A DNA stretch of 64,000 bases from Variovorax sp. UMC13 (GTDB lineage: Bacteria; Pseudomonadota; Gammaproteobacteria; Burkholderiales; Burkholderiaceae_C), in NCBI RefSeq assembly GCF_014170375.1, contig NZ_LZZW01000016.1:124001-188000 (forward strand). Reading direction: 5' to 3'. Shown here piece after piece: positions 18,648 to 27,433 of the stretch. The position numbers were made by a program, and so were the translations under genes. The notes under the pieces were generated by a model that made no database searches, was not told where the DNA came from, and saw only the letters and a program-made list of their open reading frames with translations. Each line of letters begins with the position of its first letter. Positions within the stretch are counted from its first letter, which is position 1.

Positions 18648-19037
18648 ATGCCCCTGCTGAACTTCCACATCGGTGAAGGACGCGACGCCGCCGCCGTCCG
18701 TGCGCTGCTCGATGCCGCGCACCGCGCCATGGTCGAGGCCTTCGACGTTCCATCCACCGACCGCTACCAGACCGTCACGCGGCATCGCGCGGGCGAACTG
18801 GTGCTCGACGACACCGGGCTCGGCATGTCGCGCACGCCCGATGCGGTGCTGGTCACCGTGGTCACGCGCCCGCGGCCCGAGGCGGCGAAGCTGCGCTTCT
18901 ATGCGCTGCTCAGCCGCCATCTGTGGGAGCAGTGCGGCCTCGCGCCCGGCGACCTGGTGGTCTCGGTGGTGGAGAACGCCGACGCGGACTGGTCGTTCGG
19001 CAAGGGCCGCGCCCAGTTCCTGACCGGCGAGCTCTGA
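18648..19037 (+). CDS. Tautomerase-superfamily protein
   Basis: A 129-residue protein beginning MPLLNFHIGEGRD, so removal of Met leaves the N-terminal proline that acts as catalytic base in 4-oxalocrotonate tautomerase, MIF and MSAD relatives. It is about twice the 4-OT monomer length, as in MSAD-like members. The start is 10 bp after the nitronate monooxygenase stop, implying cotranscription. Substrate unknown; a role in processing the product of its neighbour is plausible. Confidence 0.8.
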   Translation: MPLLNFHIGEGRDAAAVRALLDAAHRAMVEAFDVPSTDRYQTVTRHRAGELVLDDTGLGMSRTPDAVLVTVVTRPRPEAAKLRFYALLSRHLWEQCGLAPGDLVVSVVENADADWSFGKGRAQFLTGEL

Positions 19038-19138
19038 GCCGGGTCCGACACCCAACGCTCTTCCGTCCAGCGGCGCTGCACCAGCGCCGCGTGGGCCGGC
19101 CTGCGCCTGTTTTTTTTCTTCATTCCCAAGAGGTTTAC

Positions 19139-19381
19139 ATGCATCGAGTTCAACCCCACGAGGGCGACAACGTCGCCCTGGGCCTGGCGCTCACGGCGCT
19201 GCAGGTCCTGTCGTACTTCTCCTTCGTTGCCGCCTGCTGCTTCGCCCCGGCCTTCATCACGGGCCGGCGCTTCTCGAGCGGCATCCCCGTGTCCTTCTCG
19301 CTAGGCCTGGGCGTGATCGCGCTGGGCGTGGTGCTGACCATCGTCTACGTCGCCGTCACAAACCGGGAGGGCGCGCGATGA
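19139..19381 (+). CDS. Small two-helix membrane protein (DUF485-like) paired with symporter
   Basis: An 80-residue protein with two hydrophobic helices (about 18-42 and 52-74). It is encoded just ahead of a sodium:solute symporter and overlaps it by ATGA. DUF485 proteins such as YjcH sit in exactly this position before ActP-type transporters, so I assign it by context plus topology. The ATG at 19139 has AAGAGG 6 bases upstream, which decides the start. Confidence 0.75.
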   Translation: MHRVQPHEGDNVALGLALTALQVLSYFSFVAACCFAPAFITGRRFSSGIPVSFSLGLGVIALGVVLTIVYVAVTNREGAR

Positions 19382-20961
19382 AAACCCTGGCCCTTGCGTT
19401 CGCCATGCTCCTGGCATGCAGCCACGCCGCGGCGCAGGGGAGCGGCGCGCCCGCCCCCAGTGCCATCGCGCTGTCCCTGTTTGCCCTGGTCATCGGCAGC
19501 ACCCTGTTCATCACCTGGTGGGCGGCCAGGCGCACCTCCTCGACCAGCGACTTCTATGCCGCGGGCGGCAACATCTCCGGCTTCCAGAACGGCCTGGCGA
19601 TCACCGGAGATGCGCTCTCGGCCGGCGCGTTCCTGGGCCTGTCGGCGCTGGTCTTCAGCAGCGGCTTCGATGGCCTGTTCTATGCCATCGGCTACACCAC
19701 CGGCCTGCCGGTCGTGGTCTTCCTGATGGCGGGCAAGCTGCGCAAGATGGGGAAGTACACCTTCACGGACGTGGTCTGCTCCCGGCTCGGCGGCAACGGC
19801 ATCCGCATCTTCTCCGCCTGCGCCTCCCTGACCATCGTGGCGTTCTACCTGGTGGCCCAGATGGTCGGGGCCGGCCAGCTGGTGCAACTGCTGTTCGGCA
19901 TCGACTACAGCATCGCCATCATGCTGGTCGGCGTGTTGATGATCCTGTACGTGGCCTTCGGCGGCATGCTGGCCACGACCTGGGTGCAGATCGTGAAGGC
20001 GGTCCTGATGCTGTGCGTGGGCTGCGTGATCTCGGTCCTGGTGCTGGCCCGCTTCGACTTCAGCTTCGCGGCTTTGCTGTCGAGCGCCGTCGAGGTCCAT
20101 CCGCGGGGCGGCGCCATCCTCGGCACCGCCACGATGGCGAGAGACCCGTGGTCGGCGTTCTCGCTCGGCCTGGCCGTCATGTTCGGGACCGCCGGCCTGC
20201 CGCATGTGCTGATGCGCTTCTTCACCGTGCCGGACGCCAGGGCCGCGCGCAGCTCGGTGCTGTGGGCGACGGTGTTCATGAACGGCTTCTACGCCCTGCT
20301 CTTCATCATCGGCTTCGGCGCCCTGGCACTGGTCCGCTCGGACAAGACCTACCTGGACGCCAGCGGTGCATTGATCGGCGGCGGCAACACCGCGGCGCTG
20401 CACCTGTCGCGCCTGCTGGGCGGCGACGCGATGTTCGGCGTGGTGGCAGCGGTGGCCTTCGCCACCATCCTCGCGGTGGTCGCGGGCCTGACCCTGTCCG
20501 GCGCCTCGGCCGTGAGCCACGACATCTACGGCGCCATCTTCAAGAAGCGCGTCGCGTCGGAGCAGGAGGAGTTCCGGATCATCCGGATCGCCACGGTGGC
20601 GCTCGGCCTGCTCGCGGTGGCGCTGGGCATCGCGTTCAAGGGGCAGAACGTGGCCTACATGATCAGCCTGGCCTTCTCCATCGCCTGTTCCTCGACCTTC
20701 CCGGTGCTGCTGCTGGCCATCTACTGGCAGAAGCTCACGGCCTTCGGTGCGGTGCTGGGCGGCAGCGCGGGCATCGTCGGCTCGCTCGTCCTCACCGTGC
20801 TGGGGCCGTCGGTCTGGGTCAAGGTGCTCGGCCATGCGGCGCCTGTCGTGACGCTCGACCCGCCGGCCCTCGTGACGGTTCCGCTGGCCTTTCTATGCTG
20901 CTTCGTCGGCAGCCATCTGAGCGCGCCCTGGGGGGCGAAGCAGTGGGGGGTGATTCGATAG
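19378..20961 (+). CDS. Sodium:solute symporter, ActP-like
   Basis: A 527-residue transporter. An N-terminal signal-like helix is followed by about 13 transmembrane helices. Family landmarks are DFYAAGGNISGFQNGLAITG near residues 58-77, GLPVVVFLMAGKLRKMGKYT, and a long helix run with AISLAFSIACSSTFPVL-like sequence near 430. It resembles acetate/monocarboxylate permeases. It ends the operon and presumably imports the carboxylate or nitro-acid handled by the upstream enzymes. ATGA overlap with the DUF485-like gene couples their translation. Confidence 0.88.
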   Translation: MKTLALAFAMLLACSHAAAQGSGAPAPSAIALSLFALVIGSTLFITWWAARRTSSTSDFYAAGGNISGFQNGLAITGDALSAGAFLGLSALVFSSGFDGLFYAIGYTTGLPVVVFLMAGKLRKMGKYTFTDVVCSRLGGNGIRIFSACASLTIVAFYLVAQMVGAGQLVQLLFGIDYSIAIMLVGVLMILYVAFGGMLATTWVQIVKAVLMLCVGCVISVLVLARFDFSFAALLSSAVEVHPRGGAILGTATMARDPWSAFSLGLAVMFGTAGLPHVLMRFFTVPDARAARSSVLWATVFMNGFYALLFIIGFGALALVRSDKTYLDASGALIGGGNTAALHLSRLLGGDAMFGVVAAVAFATILAVVAGLTLSGASAVSHDIYGAIFKKRVASEQEEFRIIRIATVALGLLAVALGIAFKGQNVAYMISLAFSIACSSTFPVLLLAIYWQKLTAFGAVLGGSAGIVGSLVLTVLGPSVWVKVLGHAAPVVTLDPPALVTVPLAFLCCFVGSHLSAPWGAKQWGVIR

Positions 20962-21067
20962 CGGTGCTGTCGCTTCGCTCACGCCACCCCAAGCAAGGCC
21001 CGGTTGCGGGCCTTGAGCGTCTCAACCCTCAGCTTCGTCGGCTTGACGCTCAAGCGCATCGCAGGCA

Positions 21068-21976
21068 TCAGCGTTCGAGGTGCGGTCGAATCAGGTCCCC
21101 GAACCATTCGACGAACAACGCCAGCCGGTTCGATCGCTGGCGCCGGTGCGGGTACAGCAGGGACACCGGCATCGGCGCCGGACGGAAGGCTGGCATCACC
21201 TCGACCAGTTCGCCACTGTCCAGCAGGTACTGGACGTCGAAGCGCGGGATCTGGATCAGGCCGCCCCCTGCGCGGCAGCACGCGATATAGCTTTCGGCGT
21301 TGTTGACGATCACGCGGCTGGCAACCCTGCTCGTCTGCTCCTGCCCACCCTCCGACAGGTACTCCCAAGGCAGTTCCCGGCCCGTTGTCGGTGACGCATA
21401 GCCCACCGCCCAGTGACCGGATGCCAGGTCCTCGGGCTTCTCCGGCACGCCGTGCTCGTGCAGGTAGCTCGGGGCGGCGCAGTTGATCAAGGCGATGTGC
21501 CCCAGCGGACGCACCGCCAGGCTGCTGTCGTGCAGCGTGCCGATCCGCACCGCGCAATCCACGCCCTCCTGCACCAGGTCGATGGACCGGTCGGTCGACC
21601 CGAGCGTGAGCAGCAGCCTGGGATGGCGCCGCAGCAACCCGGGCAGCGCGGGCGCGATCAGGCGGCGCGCAATGCGGCTGGGGACGTCCACGGTGAGGCG
21701 CCCGCTGACCTTGTGCTGGCTGGCCCGGAACAGCCCACCGATGTCTTCGGCATCGGCCAGCAACTGGCGCACGCGCTCCAGCAGCTGCGACCCATCGCTG
21801 GTCAGGTGAACCCGCCGTGTCGTGCGATGCAGCAGGCGGGTGCCGGCCTGCGACTCCAGTTGCTGCACGGCCGCGGAGACCGAGGCACGGGGCAAGGCCA
21901 GCGTGTGCGCCGCCTTGATGAAACTGCCCATCTCGGCCACCTGGACGAAGACGCGGTACTGGTCGAGCTTGTCCAT
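21068..21976 (-). CDS. LysR-family transcriptional regulator (CrgA-like group)
   Basis: A 302-residue regulator. ATG at 21976 begins MDKLDQYRVFVQVAEMGSFI, the standard LysR N-terminus; a 26-residue upstream extension looks non-coding. The recognition helix region is ALPRASVSAAVQQLESQAGT, and the effector domain contains LTVDVPSRIARRLIAPALPG. It is divergent from an SDR oxidoreductase gene, and the 250-bp gap contains an inverted repeat near the SDR promoter. Regulation of the SDR gene is inferred. Confidence 0.9.
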   Translation of the reverse strand: MDKLDQYRVFVQVAEMGSFIKAAHTLALPRASVSAAVQQLESQAGTRLLHRTTRRVHLTSDGSQLLERVRQLLADAEDIGGLFRASQHKVSGRLTVDVPSRIARRLIAPALPGLLRRHPRLLLTLGSTDRSIDLVQEGVDCAVRIGTLHDSSLAVRPLGHIALINCAAPSYLHEHGVPEKPEDLASGHWAVGYASPTTGRELPWEYLSEGGQEQTSRVASRVIVNNAESYIACCRAGGGLIQIPRFDVQYLLDSGELVEVMPAFRPAPMPVSLLYPHRRQRSNRLALFVEWFGDLIRPHLER

Positions 21977-22138
21977 ATCCTTGTGCTGTCCTTCTGCTCT
22001 TCGTTCGACGGTGTTGTCCCTGATTCCGGCGGGCGACAGTGTAGGGGCGCCCATGGCCCGGGCAACTGCCGGTGCCCAGGGGAATGGCCGGAACGCAGCG
22101 GCGGTTCATCGGCGGGTCGATGCGATTGGCGCGATTTT

Positions 22139-22155
22139 CTGGACAATCTATCCAG
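22139..22155. promoter_or_regulatory. Inverted repeat between LysR and SDR genes
   Basis: CTGGACAATCTATCCAG has perfect 5-bp arms (CTGGA/TCCAG) around a 7-bp AT-rich centre. It lies 71 bp upstream of the SDR start, a usual place for an activator site of the divergent LysR protein. Confidence 0.5.
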
Positions 22156-22226
22156 CTTCTCCGGGCTGATCCGCCGCTGCGTTGCTGCCTAGACTGAAGG
22201 CTGCTCAATCCATCGAAGGAGATCCC

Positions 22227-23000
22227 ATGGCGGACCATGCCATCCAAGGCAAAGTCGTGCTCATCGCAGGCGGCGCCAAGAACCTGGGCGGACTGATCGC
22301 CCGCGACCTGGCCCGGCACGGCGCCAGGGCTGTGGCGATTCACTACAACAGCACCAGCAGCCAGGCGGATGCCGACGCCACCGTTGCCGCGGTGAAGGCC
22401 GCGGGCGCGCAGGCGGTCGCCCTCCAGGCCGACCTGGGCACGGCCGGCGCGGTCGAAAAGCTTTTTGCCGACGCCATCGCCGCGGTGGGCCGGCCGGACA
22501 TCGCCATCAACACCGTCGGCAAGGTGCTCAAGAAGCCGCTGGCCGAGATCAGCGAGGCGGAGTACGACGAGATGACGGCGGTGAACTCGAAGGCGGCCTT
22601 CTTCTTCCTCAAGGAAGCGGGCCAGCACGTCAACGACAACGGCAAGGTCTGCACGCTGGTGACCTCGCTGCTCGGCGCCTTCACGCCCTTCTATGCCGCC
22701 TATGCCGGCACCAAGGCGCCCGTCGAACACTACACCCGGGCGGCTGCCAAGGAGTTCGGCGCCCGCGGGATCTCGGTCACGGCCGTGGGGCCGGGTCCGA
22801 TGGACACGCCCTTCTTCTATCCGGCCGAAGGCCCGGAGGCGGTGGCGTATCACAAGACCGCAGCCGCGCTCTCGCCCTTCAGCAAGACCGGCCTGACCGA
22901 CATCGAAGACGTGGTTCCGTTCATCCGCCACCTGGTCAGCGACGGCTGGTGGATCACCGGCCAGACCATCCTGATCAATGGCGGCTACACCACCAAGTGA
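22227..23000 (+). CDS. Short-chain dehydrogenase/reductase
   Basis: A 257-residue classical SDR. It has a cofactor motif GGAKNLGG near residues 15-22 (a variant of TGxxxGxG), a segment with NTVGK replacing the usual NNAG near 90, and TSLLGAFTPFYAAYAGTKAP near 140-160, which carries the catalytic Y-x-x-x-K (YAGTK). The C-terminus ITGQTILINGGYTTK is typical. Substrate unknown. AAGGAG 7 bases ahead of the ATG decides the start; an extension to 22182 is not needed. Confidence 0.9.
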   Translation: MADHAIQGKVVLIAGGAKNLGGLIARDLARHGARAVAIHYNSTSSQADADATVAAVKAAGAQAVALQADLGTAGAVEKLFADAIAAVGRPDIAINTVGKVLKKPLAEISEAEYDEMTAVNSKAAFFFLKEAGQHVNDNGKVCTLVTSLLGAFTPFYAAYAGTKAPVEHYTRAAAKEFGARGISVTAVGPGPMDTPFFYPAEGPEAVAYHKTAAALSPFSKTGLTDIEDVVPFIRHLVSDGWWITGQTILINGGYTTK

Positions 23001-23024
23001 GTACGCCGGGCGCCTGATTCACAC

Positions 23025-23210
23025 GTGATCGAAGTTTTCAGCACCGGCCTGGCGATGTGGTCCTGGCGATTCGAGGCGGACGACGCGACGCCTCTCGCAC
23101 AGAGCACCCTCGCGTTCGACAGCGAGGAGGTCGCCCGGCTCGACGCGATGGAAGTTCTGGGGCAGATGGCGAGTGCCGACATCGACATGGCGTCGGTTCG
23201 CGGTGCATGA
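23025..23210 (+). CDS. Small hypothetical protein, coupled to the next gene
   Basis: A 61-residue open frame starting MIEVFSTGLAMWSWRFEADD, acidic (pI low) and without a transmembrane segment. Its stop overlaps the start of the next frame as ATGA, which supports it as a real gene although it has no recognised family. It starts 24 bp after the SDR stop and may be cotranscribed with it. Confidence 0.45.
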   Translation: MIEVFSTGLAMWSWRFEADDATPLAQSTLAFDSEEVARLDAMEVLGQMASADIDMASVRGA

Positions 23211-23506
23211 CTTACACCGTTGCCTTGATCGATTTCCCGGACCTGCCGAGCGCCGAGCGAAGGAACGCCGAGCAACGCTACGGCCTGACCCTCGAAGCGG
23301 AACTGGGAGGCGCCGCGCAGGTCCGGCCCACATTCACCGCGTACATGCGCCTGGCACAGGCGCCCGAGGACGAGCCCACACCGATGCAGGCGAAGTCGGC
23401 GGTGCAGTACCTGATGGCGCAGCACCGGGCCGAGATCGCGGGATTCTCGGGACTGCGGCCGCCTCCTCAGGCACGGTTCATCCTGCGGCTCGATGGATGC
23501 GTTTGA
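23207..23506 (+). CDS. Small uncharacterised protein of the MTYTV-L-DFP family
   Basis: A 99-residue soluble protein beginning MTYTVALIDFPDLPSAERRN. It resembles, over its whole length, the 99-residue product encoded at 29229-29528. Both start MTYTV-x-L-x-DFP, share an AE-x-R segment, V-x-PT near residue 40, and GF-x-GL followed by F-x-x-RL near the end. I know no function. ATGA overlap couples it to the upstream 61-residue gene. It lies outside the tRNA-Ser element whereas its relative lies inside. Confidence 0.6.
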   Translation: MTYTVALIDFPDLPSAERRNAEQRYGLTLEAELGGAAQVRPTFTAYMRLAQAPEDEPTPMQAKSAVQYLMAQHRAEIAGFSGLRPPPQARFILRLDGCV

Positions 23507-24149
23507 ACGCCTGGGTTCGACGGCCCATGCCGTACCCAGGCGCTGGGGTCAAAACAAACCAGCCACTGGCCTTCGCCCCACCTCCCGCAATTGGATGTTT
23601 GCGGGGCCGGCTGTCGAATTTCGCGATCTCCGACCCTGGCGAATCCGCGCAAAAAATTGGACTTTTTATTTTCCAAGTCCGAAATTTCCGCCGTGACTTG
23701 ACCCGCAGAATTTTTATCTCCGACAAGAATTTCTCCTTCAGCGCGGTGATTTCTGCCCCATACCGCCCCATGTGAAGCGCAATCCGGCCCATTTTGAATC
23801 CGCGGATCCTGGGCGTGAAAGACGTGGCGCCATTGACGGTCATCGACGTTGGCTTGGCATGGGCAGATGTCCATCCGCCGTATAGCCAGGCGTACCGATC
23901 TGTCTCGCAAGACAGTCGCTCGCGACCTGCCCCCAACCCATCGGAAACACGGGAATTCGACAACAGCGTCGTTACTCGCGGAATTTCCCGGCGCCGCGAC
24001 AGGCGATCACAGTTCGCTCATTCCGAGTCGATGAATCGATTTCGCACTTGGAATCGATTCAAGATCGGGGCCGTCCCAGTTCACGATCGATTAAAATTTC
24101 ATGCCTCGCCATCCAGCGAACAGAATGAAAATTAATTCTTTTGTATTGC
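23507..24149. other. AT-richer region with no convincing gene
   Basis: About 640 bp with noticeably lower GC than the flanks, for example 23,645-23,760. It includes a short hairpin GGACTT...AAGTCC near 23,669-23,690. Open frames on the minus strand (for example 23478-23963) have poor codon bias and no family resemblance. A short transposase-like remnant is listed separately. The base composition suggests acquired or decaying DNA. Confidence 0.5.
23849..23935 (+). pseudogene. Possible IS21-type transposase helix-turn-helix remnant
   Basis: The translated segment SIRRIARRTDLSRKTVARDL closely resembles the N-terminal helix-turn-helix of IS21-family IstA transposases, where a motif like SIRxIARxLGxSRxTVRxxL is standard. 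Resemblance ends after about 25 residues and the frame closes at 24034 with unrelated sequence. No terminal repeats or istB are visible. It is either a small fossil or a chance match. Confidence 0.3.
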
Positions 24150-24563
24150 ATGACTGTGCCAGATTCACTGATGCCCCAAAGCACGCCGCGACCCCCCATG
24201 CAATTCGGCATTTGCGCGGTCGACCCGGGTTTCAAGCTGAGTGATCTCTGGCAGGCCGCGGGCCTGCTGTTCGCCTTGCTCATCGGACTGGCCGTTGCCA
24301 CGCTCCACCCTTCCGGCAAGGACGGCCAGTTCGCCGTCGTCGCCCCGGCCGGGTACAGCGTGGACCAGAGCGTGGCGCTCGTGCAATCGGTCGACGGCCG
24401 CGTGATGGATTTCGGCGCCTCGTCGAACCTGCTGATCATCCAATCGACGCGGCCCGATGCGGTCCGCGCGCTCTATGGCGCGGGCGCATGGCTCGTGCTC
24501 GATCCGCTGCGGCTGCGGGGCTGCCTCGGCTTCCAACCCACAGCCCTGGAACTCTCGAAATGA
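24150..24563 (+). CDS. Single-pass membrane protein preceding the histidine kinase
   Basis: A 137-residue protein with one transmembrane helix (LWQAAGLLFALLIGLAVATL, about residues 34-53) and a ~80-residue soluble C-terminal domain. It has no recognised family. Its stop overlaps the kinase start as ATGA, which strongly suggests a functional link, possibly a sensory or accessory subunit. The start is uncertain: ATGs at 24150, 24171 and 24198 all lack a strong ribosome-binding site. Confidence 0.6.
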   Translation: MTVPDSLMPQSTPRPPMQFGICAVDPGFKLSDLWQAAGLLFALLIGLAVATLHPSGKDGQFAVVAPAGYSVDQSVALVQSVDGRVMDFGASSNLLIIQSTRPDAVRALYGAGAWLVLDPLRLRGCLGFQPTALELSK

Positions 24564-27433
24564 CGATCGAACTCGACAAGGTGCGCGAACGCTTCGGGCG
24601 CTTCCTGCTGCTTCTGTTCTGGCTGCATGTGCCGATCCTGGTGTTCGTGGCCATGGCCGCGGGGCAATCCGCCATCGGGGCCGCGCTGGCGGGCGCGCTG
24701 CTCGCCGGCGCCTACCACCTGAGCTGGTGGCGCAAGGGCATCGCACCGGCCACGCGCTACCTGTCGGCGGTGGCGCTGATGGGGGAGCCCGCGCTGCTGG
24801 TGGCGCTGATGTCGGGCTCGTCCTGGCAGATCGACATGCACATGTATTTCTTCGCCACGCTGGCGCTCACGATCGCCTGGTGCGACCGGCGGGCGATCAT
24901 CGTCGCGGCGTCCGCCATCGCCCTGCACCATCTGCTGCTGGACTTCGTGCTGCCCTATGCGGTGTTCCCGGGCGGCAGTAACCTGATGCGGGTCCTGCTT
25001 CACGCGGGCATCGTGGCCTTCCAGACCGCGGTGCTGGTCTGGCTGAGCGACATGCTGGTCGAGACCTTCGGCCGCATCGGCACGATGAGCGCGGAGATCA
25101 TGGCCAAGAACGACGCGCTCGAGGCGCGCACGCAGGAGGCCGAGGAAGCCAACCGGGCCAAGAGCATGTTCCTCGCCAACATGAGCCACGAGATCCGCAC
25201 GCCGATGAACGCGATCCTGGGCTTTTGCCATCTGGCGCTGCGCACCGACATGACGCCGAGGCAGCAGGCCTATGTCTCCAAGATCAACGATGCGGGCATC
25301 GCGCTGCTGCGCCTGATCAACGACATCCTGGACTTCTCCAAGAACGAGGCGGGCAAGCTGTCGCTGGAGCACCGGTCGTTCACGCTGCGGGCCTCGCTCG
25401 ACAACCAGCTGCACCTGGCCGCGGTCGATGCGGAAGCCAAGGGCGTGGTGATCCGGTCGGTGGTGGGCAAGGACGTGCCCGCCACGCTGATCGGCGACGA
25501 GTTCCGCTTCAACCAGGTCGTGCTGAACCTCGTCAGCAACGCCGTCAAGTTCACCGACAGCGGCGCCGTCACGGTGTCGGTCAACCTGCTGGAGCGCAAC
25601 GACAAGGACGTCACCCTGAACGTGTCCGTCCAGGACACGGGCATCGGCATGACGGCGGCGCAACAGGCCTCGCTGTTCAACTCCTTCACCCAGGCCGACA
25701 GCTCCACGACCCGGCGCTTCGGCGGCACCGGGCTGGGTCTGGCGATCAGCAAGCAGATCGTCGAGCTGATGGGCGGATCGATCCGGGTCGAGAGCCATCC
25801 CGGCACCGGCAGCACCTTCTCCTTCACCGTGGTCATGGGCATCAGCGACGAGGCCGCCCTGTCGGCCTTCGCGCAGCCGTCGCCGGAGATCCTGAAGCTG
25901 CGCGTGCTGGTCGCCGACGACAACCCGGCCTCGCGCGAGATCCTGCAGAGCGTGTTCGCCTCGTGGTCGATGGCGGTGGACCTGGTCGCCTCCGGCGAGG
26001 AAGTGCTGGGCGCCGTCGAAATGGCGAGCGCCCAGGGCCAGCCCTACGACCTGGCCCTGATCGACTGGAAGATGCCGGGGCTCGACGGCATCGAAACCGT
26101 CAAGGCCATGCGCGCGAGCAAGACGCTGACCCGGCTGCCGGTGGTGCTGCTGGTCACGGCCTACCGGCACGAGGAATTCCGCAGCGAGGCCGAAGCCAGT
26201 GACATCGCGGCGTTTCTGGTCAAGCCGGTCGATCCGCACGTGCTGCTCGAAACCATCACCGGGCTGTTTGCCCCGGGCGGCGCCCCGAAGGCTGCCGGCC
26301 AGGACGAGGCCCCCACGGTGCCCATGGTGAGCGCGGCCCTGCGCGGCCTGCGCGTGCTGCTGGTCGAGGACAACGACATCAACCGGGAAATCGCGATCGA
26401 GCTGCTGAGCGATGCCGGCCTGGCGGTCGACATCGCGGAGAACGGGCGCATCGCCTGCGAGCGCGTGGAAGCACAGGACAGTGCGGGCTATGCCGCGATC
26501 CTGATGGACGTCCAAATGCCCGAGATGGACGGCATCGAGGCCACCACCCGCATCCGCCAGCGCTGGACCTCGGAGCGCCTGCCGATCATCGCCATGACAG
26601 CCCACGCCTATGCCGCGGAACGCGATCGCTGCTTCGCGGCGGGCATGAACGATCACATCGCCAAGCCGGTCGATCCGGCGCTCCTGGTCCGCACGCTCGA
26701 CCGCTGGCTGAAGGCGCCTGCAACACAGGGCGCGGCACCGCCGTCGACGGCACCGGCGCCCCCCGCGGCCGCGGCCCCGGTGGACGCGCTGCCGGACAGC
26801 CTGCCGCCGTTCGACATTCCCGCGGCGCTCAAGCGCGTCAACGGCAAGCGCCCCCTGCTGCGCAAGCTGATCGTCGGTTTCGCCGACGGCTTCGCCGATG
26901 CCGTGCCCACGCTGCGCCGCCAGATCGCGGAAGGCGCCCTGGTCGAGGCGAGGCGCCTGGCCCACACGCTCAAGGGCGTGGCGGCATCGCTGGAGATCGG
27001 CACCGTGGCGGACGCGGCCGCGGCCATCGAGACTCTGCTGGCGGACGGCAGCCCTCCGCAGGACATCGGGGAGCGCCTCGACGCACTCGAACGGCTGCTG
27101 TCGCCCGCGCTCGCAGCGGCTGCCGGCCTGACGCCATCCACCCAAACCGCCATGGTGCCGGCCGCCGCGCCCGCAGCGGACAGCGCGGCCGTCGAAGGCG
27201 CGGGCGAGGCGCTGCGGACGGCGCTCAAGCGCCGCAGCCTGGGCGCGCGCGCGTCCTTCGACAAGCTCGCGCAGGCGCTGGGCCTGTCGGCCGAAGCAGC
27301 GCTCGCGCATCCGGTGAAGATCGCACTGGACCGGCTCGACTACGCCGGCGCCCTCGCGCTGCTGGACCAGGGAACCGGCGCGAGCGCCCTCCCCGGTGAT
27401 TCCCTCCCCCACCCAGGACGCACCCATGAATGA
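24560..27433 (+). CDS. Hybrid sensor histidine kinase with two receiver domains and HPt
   Basis: A 957-residue membrane kinase. Residues 10-175 contain about six hydrophobic helices forming a membrane-embedded sensor (MASE-like; no periplasmic domain). HisKA has the phospho-acceptor His210 in MSHEIRTP. The ATPase domain follows with N- and G-box segments (LVSNAVKFTD, DTGIGM, FGGTGLGLAI). Receiver 1 has Asp502 (LIDWKMPGLDG), receiver 2 Asp650 (LMDVQMPEMDG), and the C-terminal HPt domain His802 (AHTLKG). All phosphorelay residues are intact, so a His-Asp-His relay to the next gene product is expected. It starts by ATGA overlap and overlaps the response regulator by 8 bp. Confidence 0.93.
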   Translation: MTIELDKVRERFGRFLLLLFWLHVPILVFVAMAAGQSAIGAALAGALLAGAYHLSWWRKGIAPATRYLSAVALMGEPALLVALMSGSSWQIDMHMYFFATLALTIAWCDRRAIIVAASAIALHHLLLDFVLPYAVFPGGSNLMRVLLHAGIVAFQTAVLVWLSDMLVETFGRIGTMSAEIMAKNDALEARTQEAEEANRAKSMFLANMSHEIRTPMNAILGFCHLALRTDMTPRQQAYVSKINDAGIALLRLINDILDFSKNEAGKLSLEHRSFTLRASLDNQLHLAAVDAEAKGVVIRSVVGKDVPATLIGDEFRFNQVVLNLVSNAVKFTDSGAVTVSVNLLERNDKDVTLNVSVQDTGIGMTAAQQASLFNSFTQADSSTTRRFGGTGLGLAISKQIVELMGGSIRVESHPGTGSTFSFTVVMGISDEAALSAFAQPSPEILKLRVLVADDNPASREILQSVFASWSMAVDLVASGEEVLGAVEMASAQGQPYDLALIDWKMPGLDGIETVKAMRASKTLTRLPVVLLVTAYRHEEFRSEAEASDIAAFLVKPVDPHVLLETITGLFAPGGAPKAAGQDEAPTVPMVSAALRGLRVLLVEDNDINREIAIELLSDAGLAVDIAENGRIACERVEAQDSAGYAAILMDVQMPEMDGIEATTRIRQRWTSERLPIIAMTAHAYAAERDRCFAAGMNDHIAKPVDPALLVRTLDRWLKAPATQGAAPPSTAPAPPAAAAPVDALPDSLPPFDIPAALKRVNGKRPLLRKLIVGFADGFADAVPTLRRQIAEGALVEARRLAHTLKGVAASLEIGTVADAAAAIETLLADGSPPQDIGERLDALERLLSPALAAAAGLTPSTQTAMVPAAAPAADSAAVEGAGEALRTALKRRSLGARASFDKLAQALGLSAEAALAHPVKIALDRLDYAGALALLDQGTGASALPGDSLPHPGRTHE

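Noticed and set aside
23478..23963. A 161-residue minus-strand frame in the low-GC patch
   Set aside because: Poor codon bias, no ribosome-binding site and no family resemblance; it overlaps the transposase-like remnant on the other strand.
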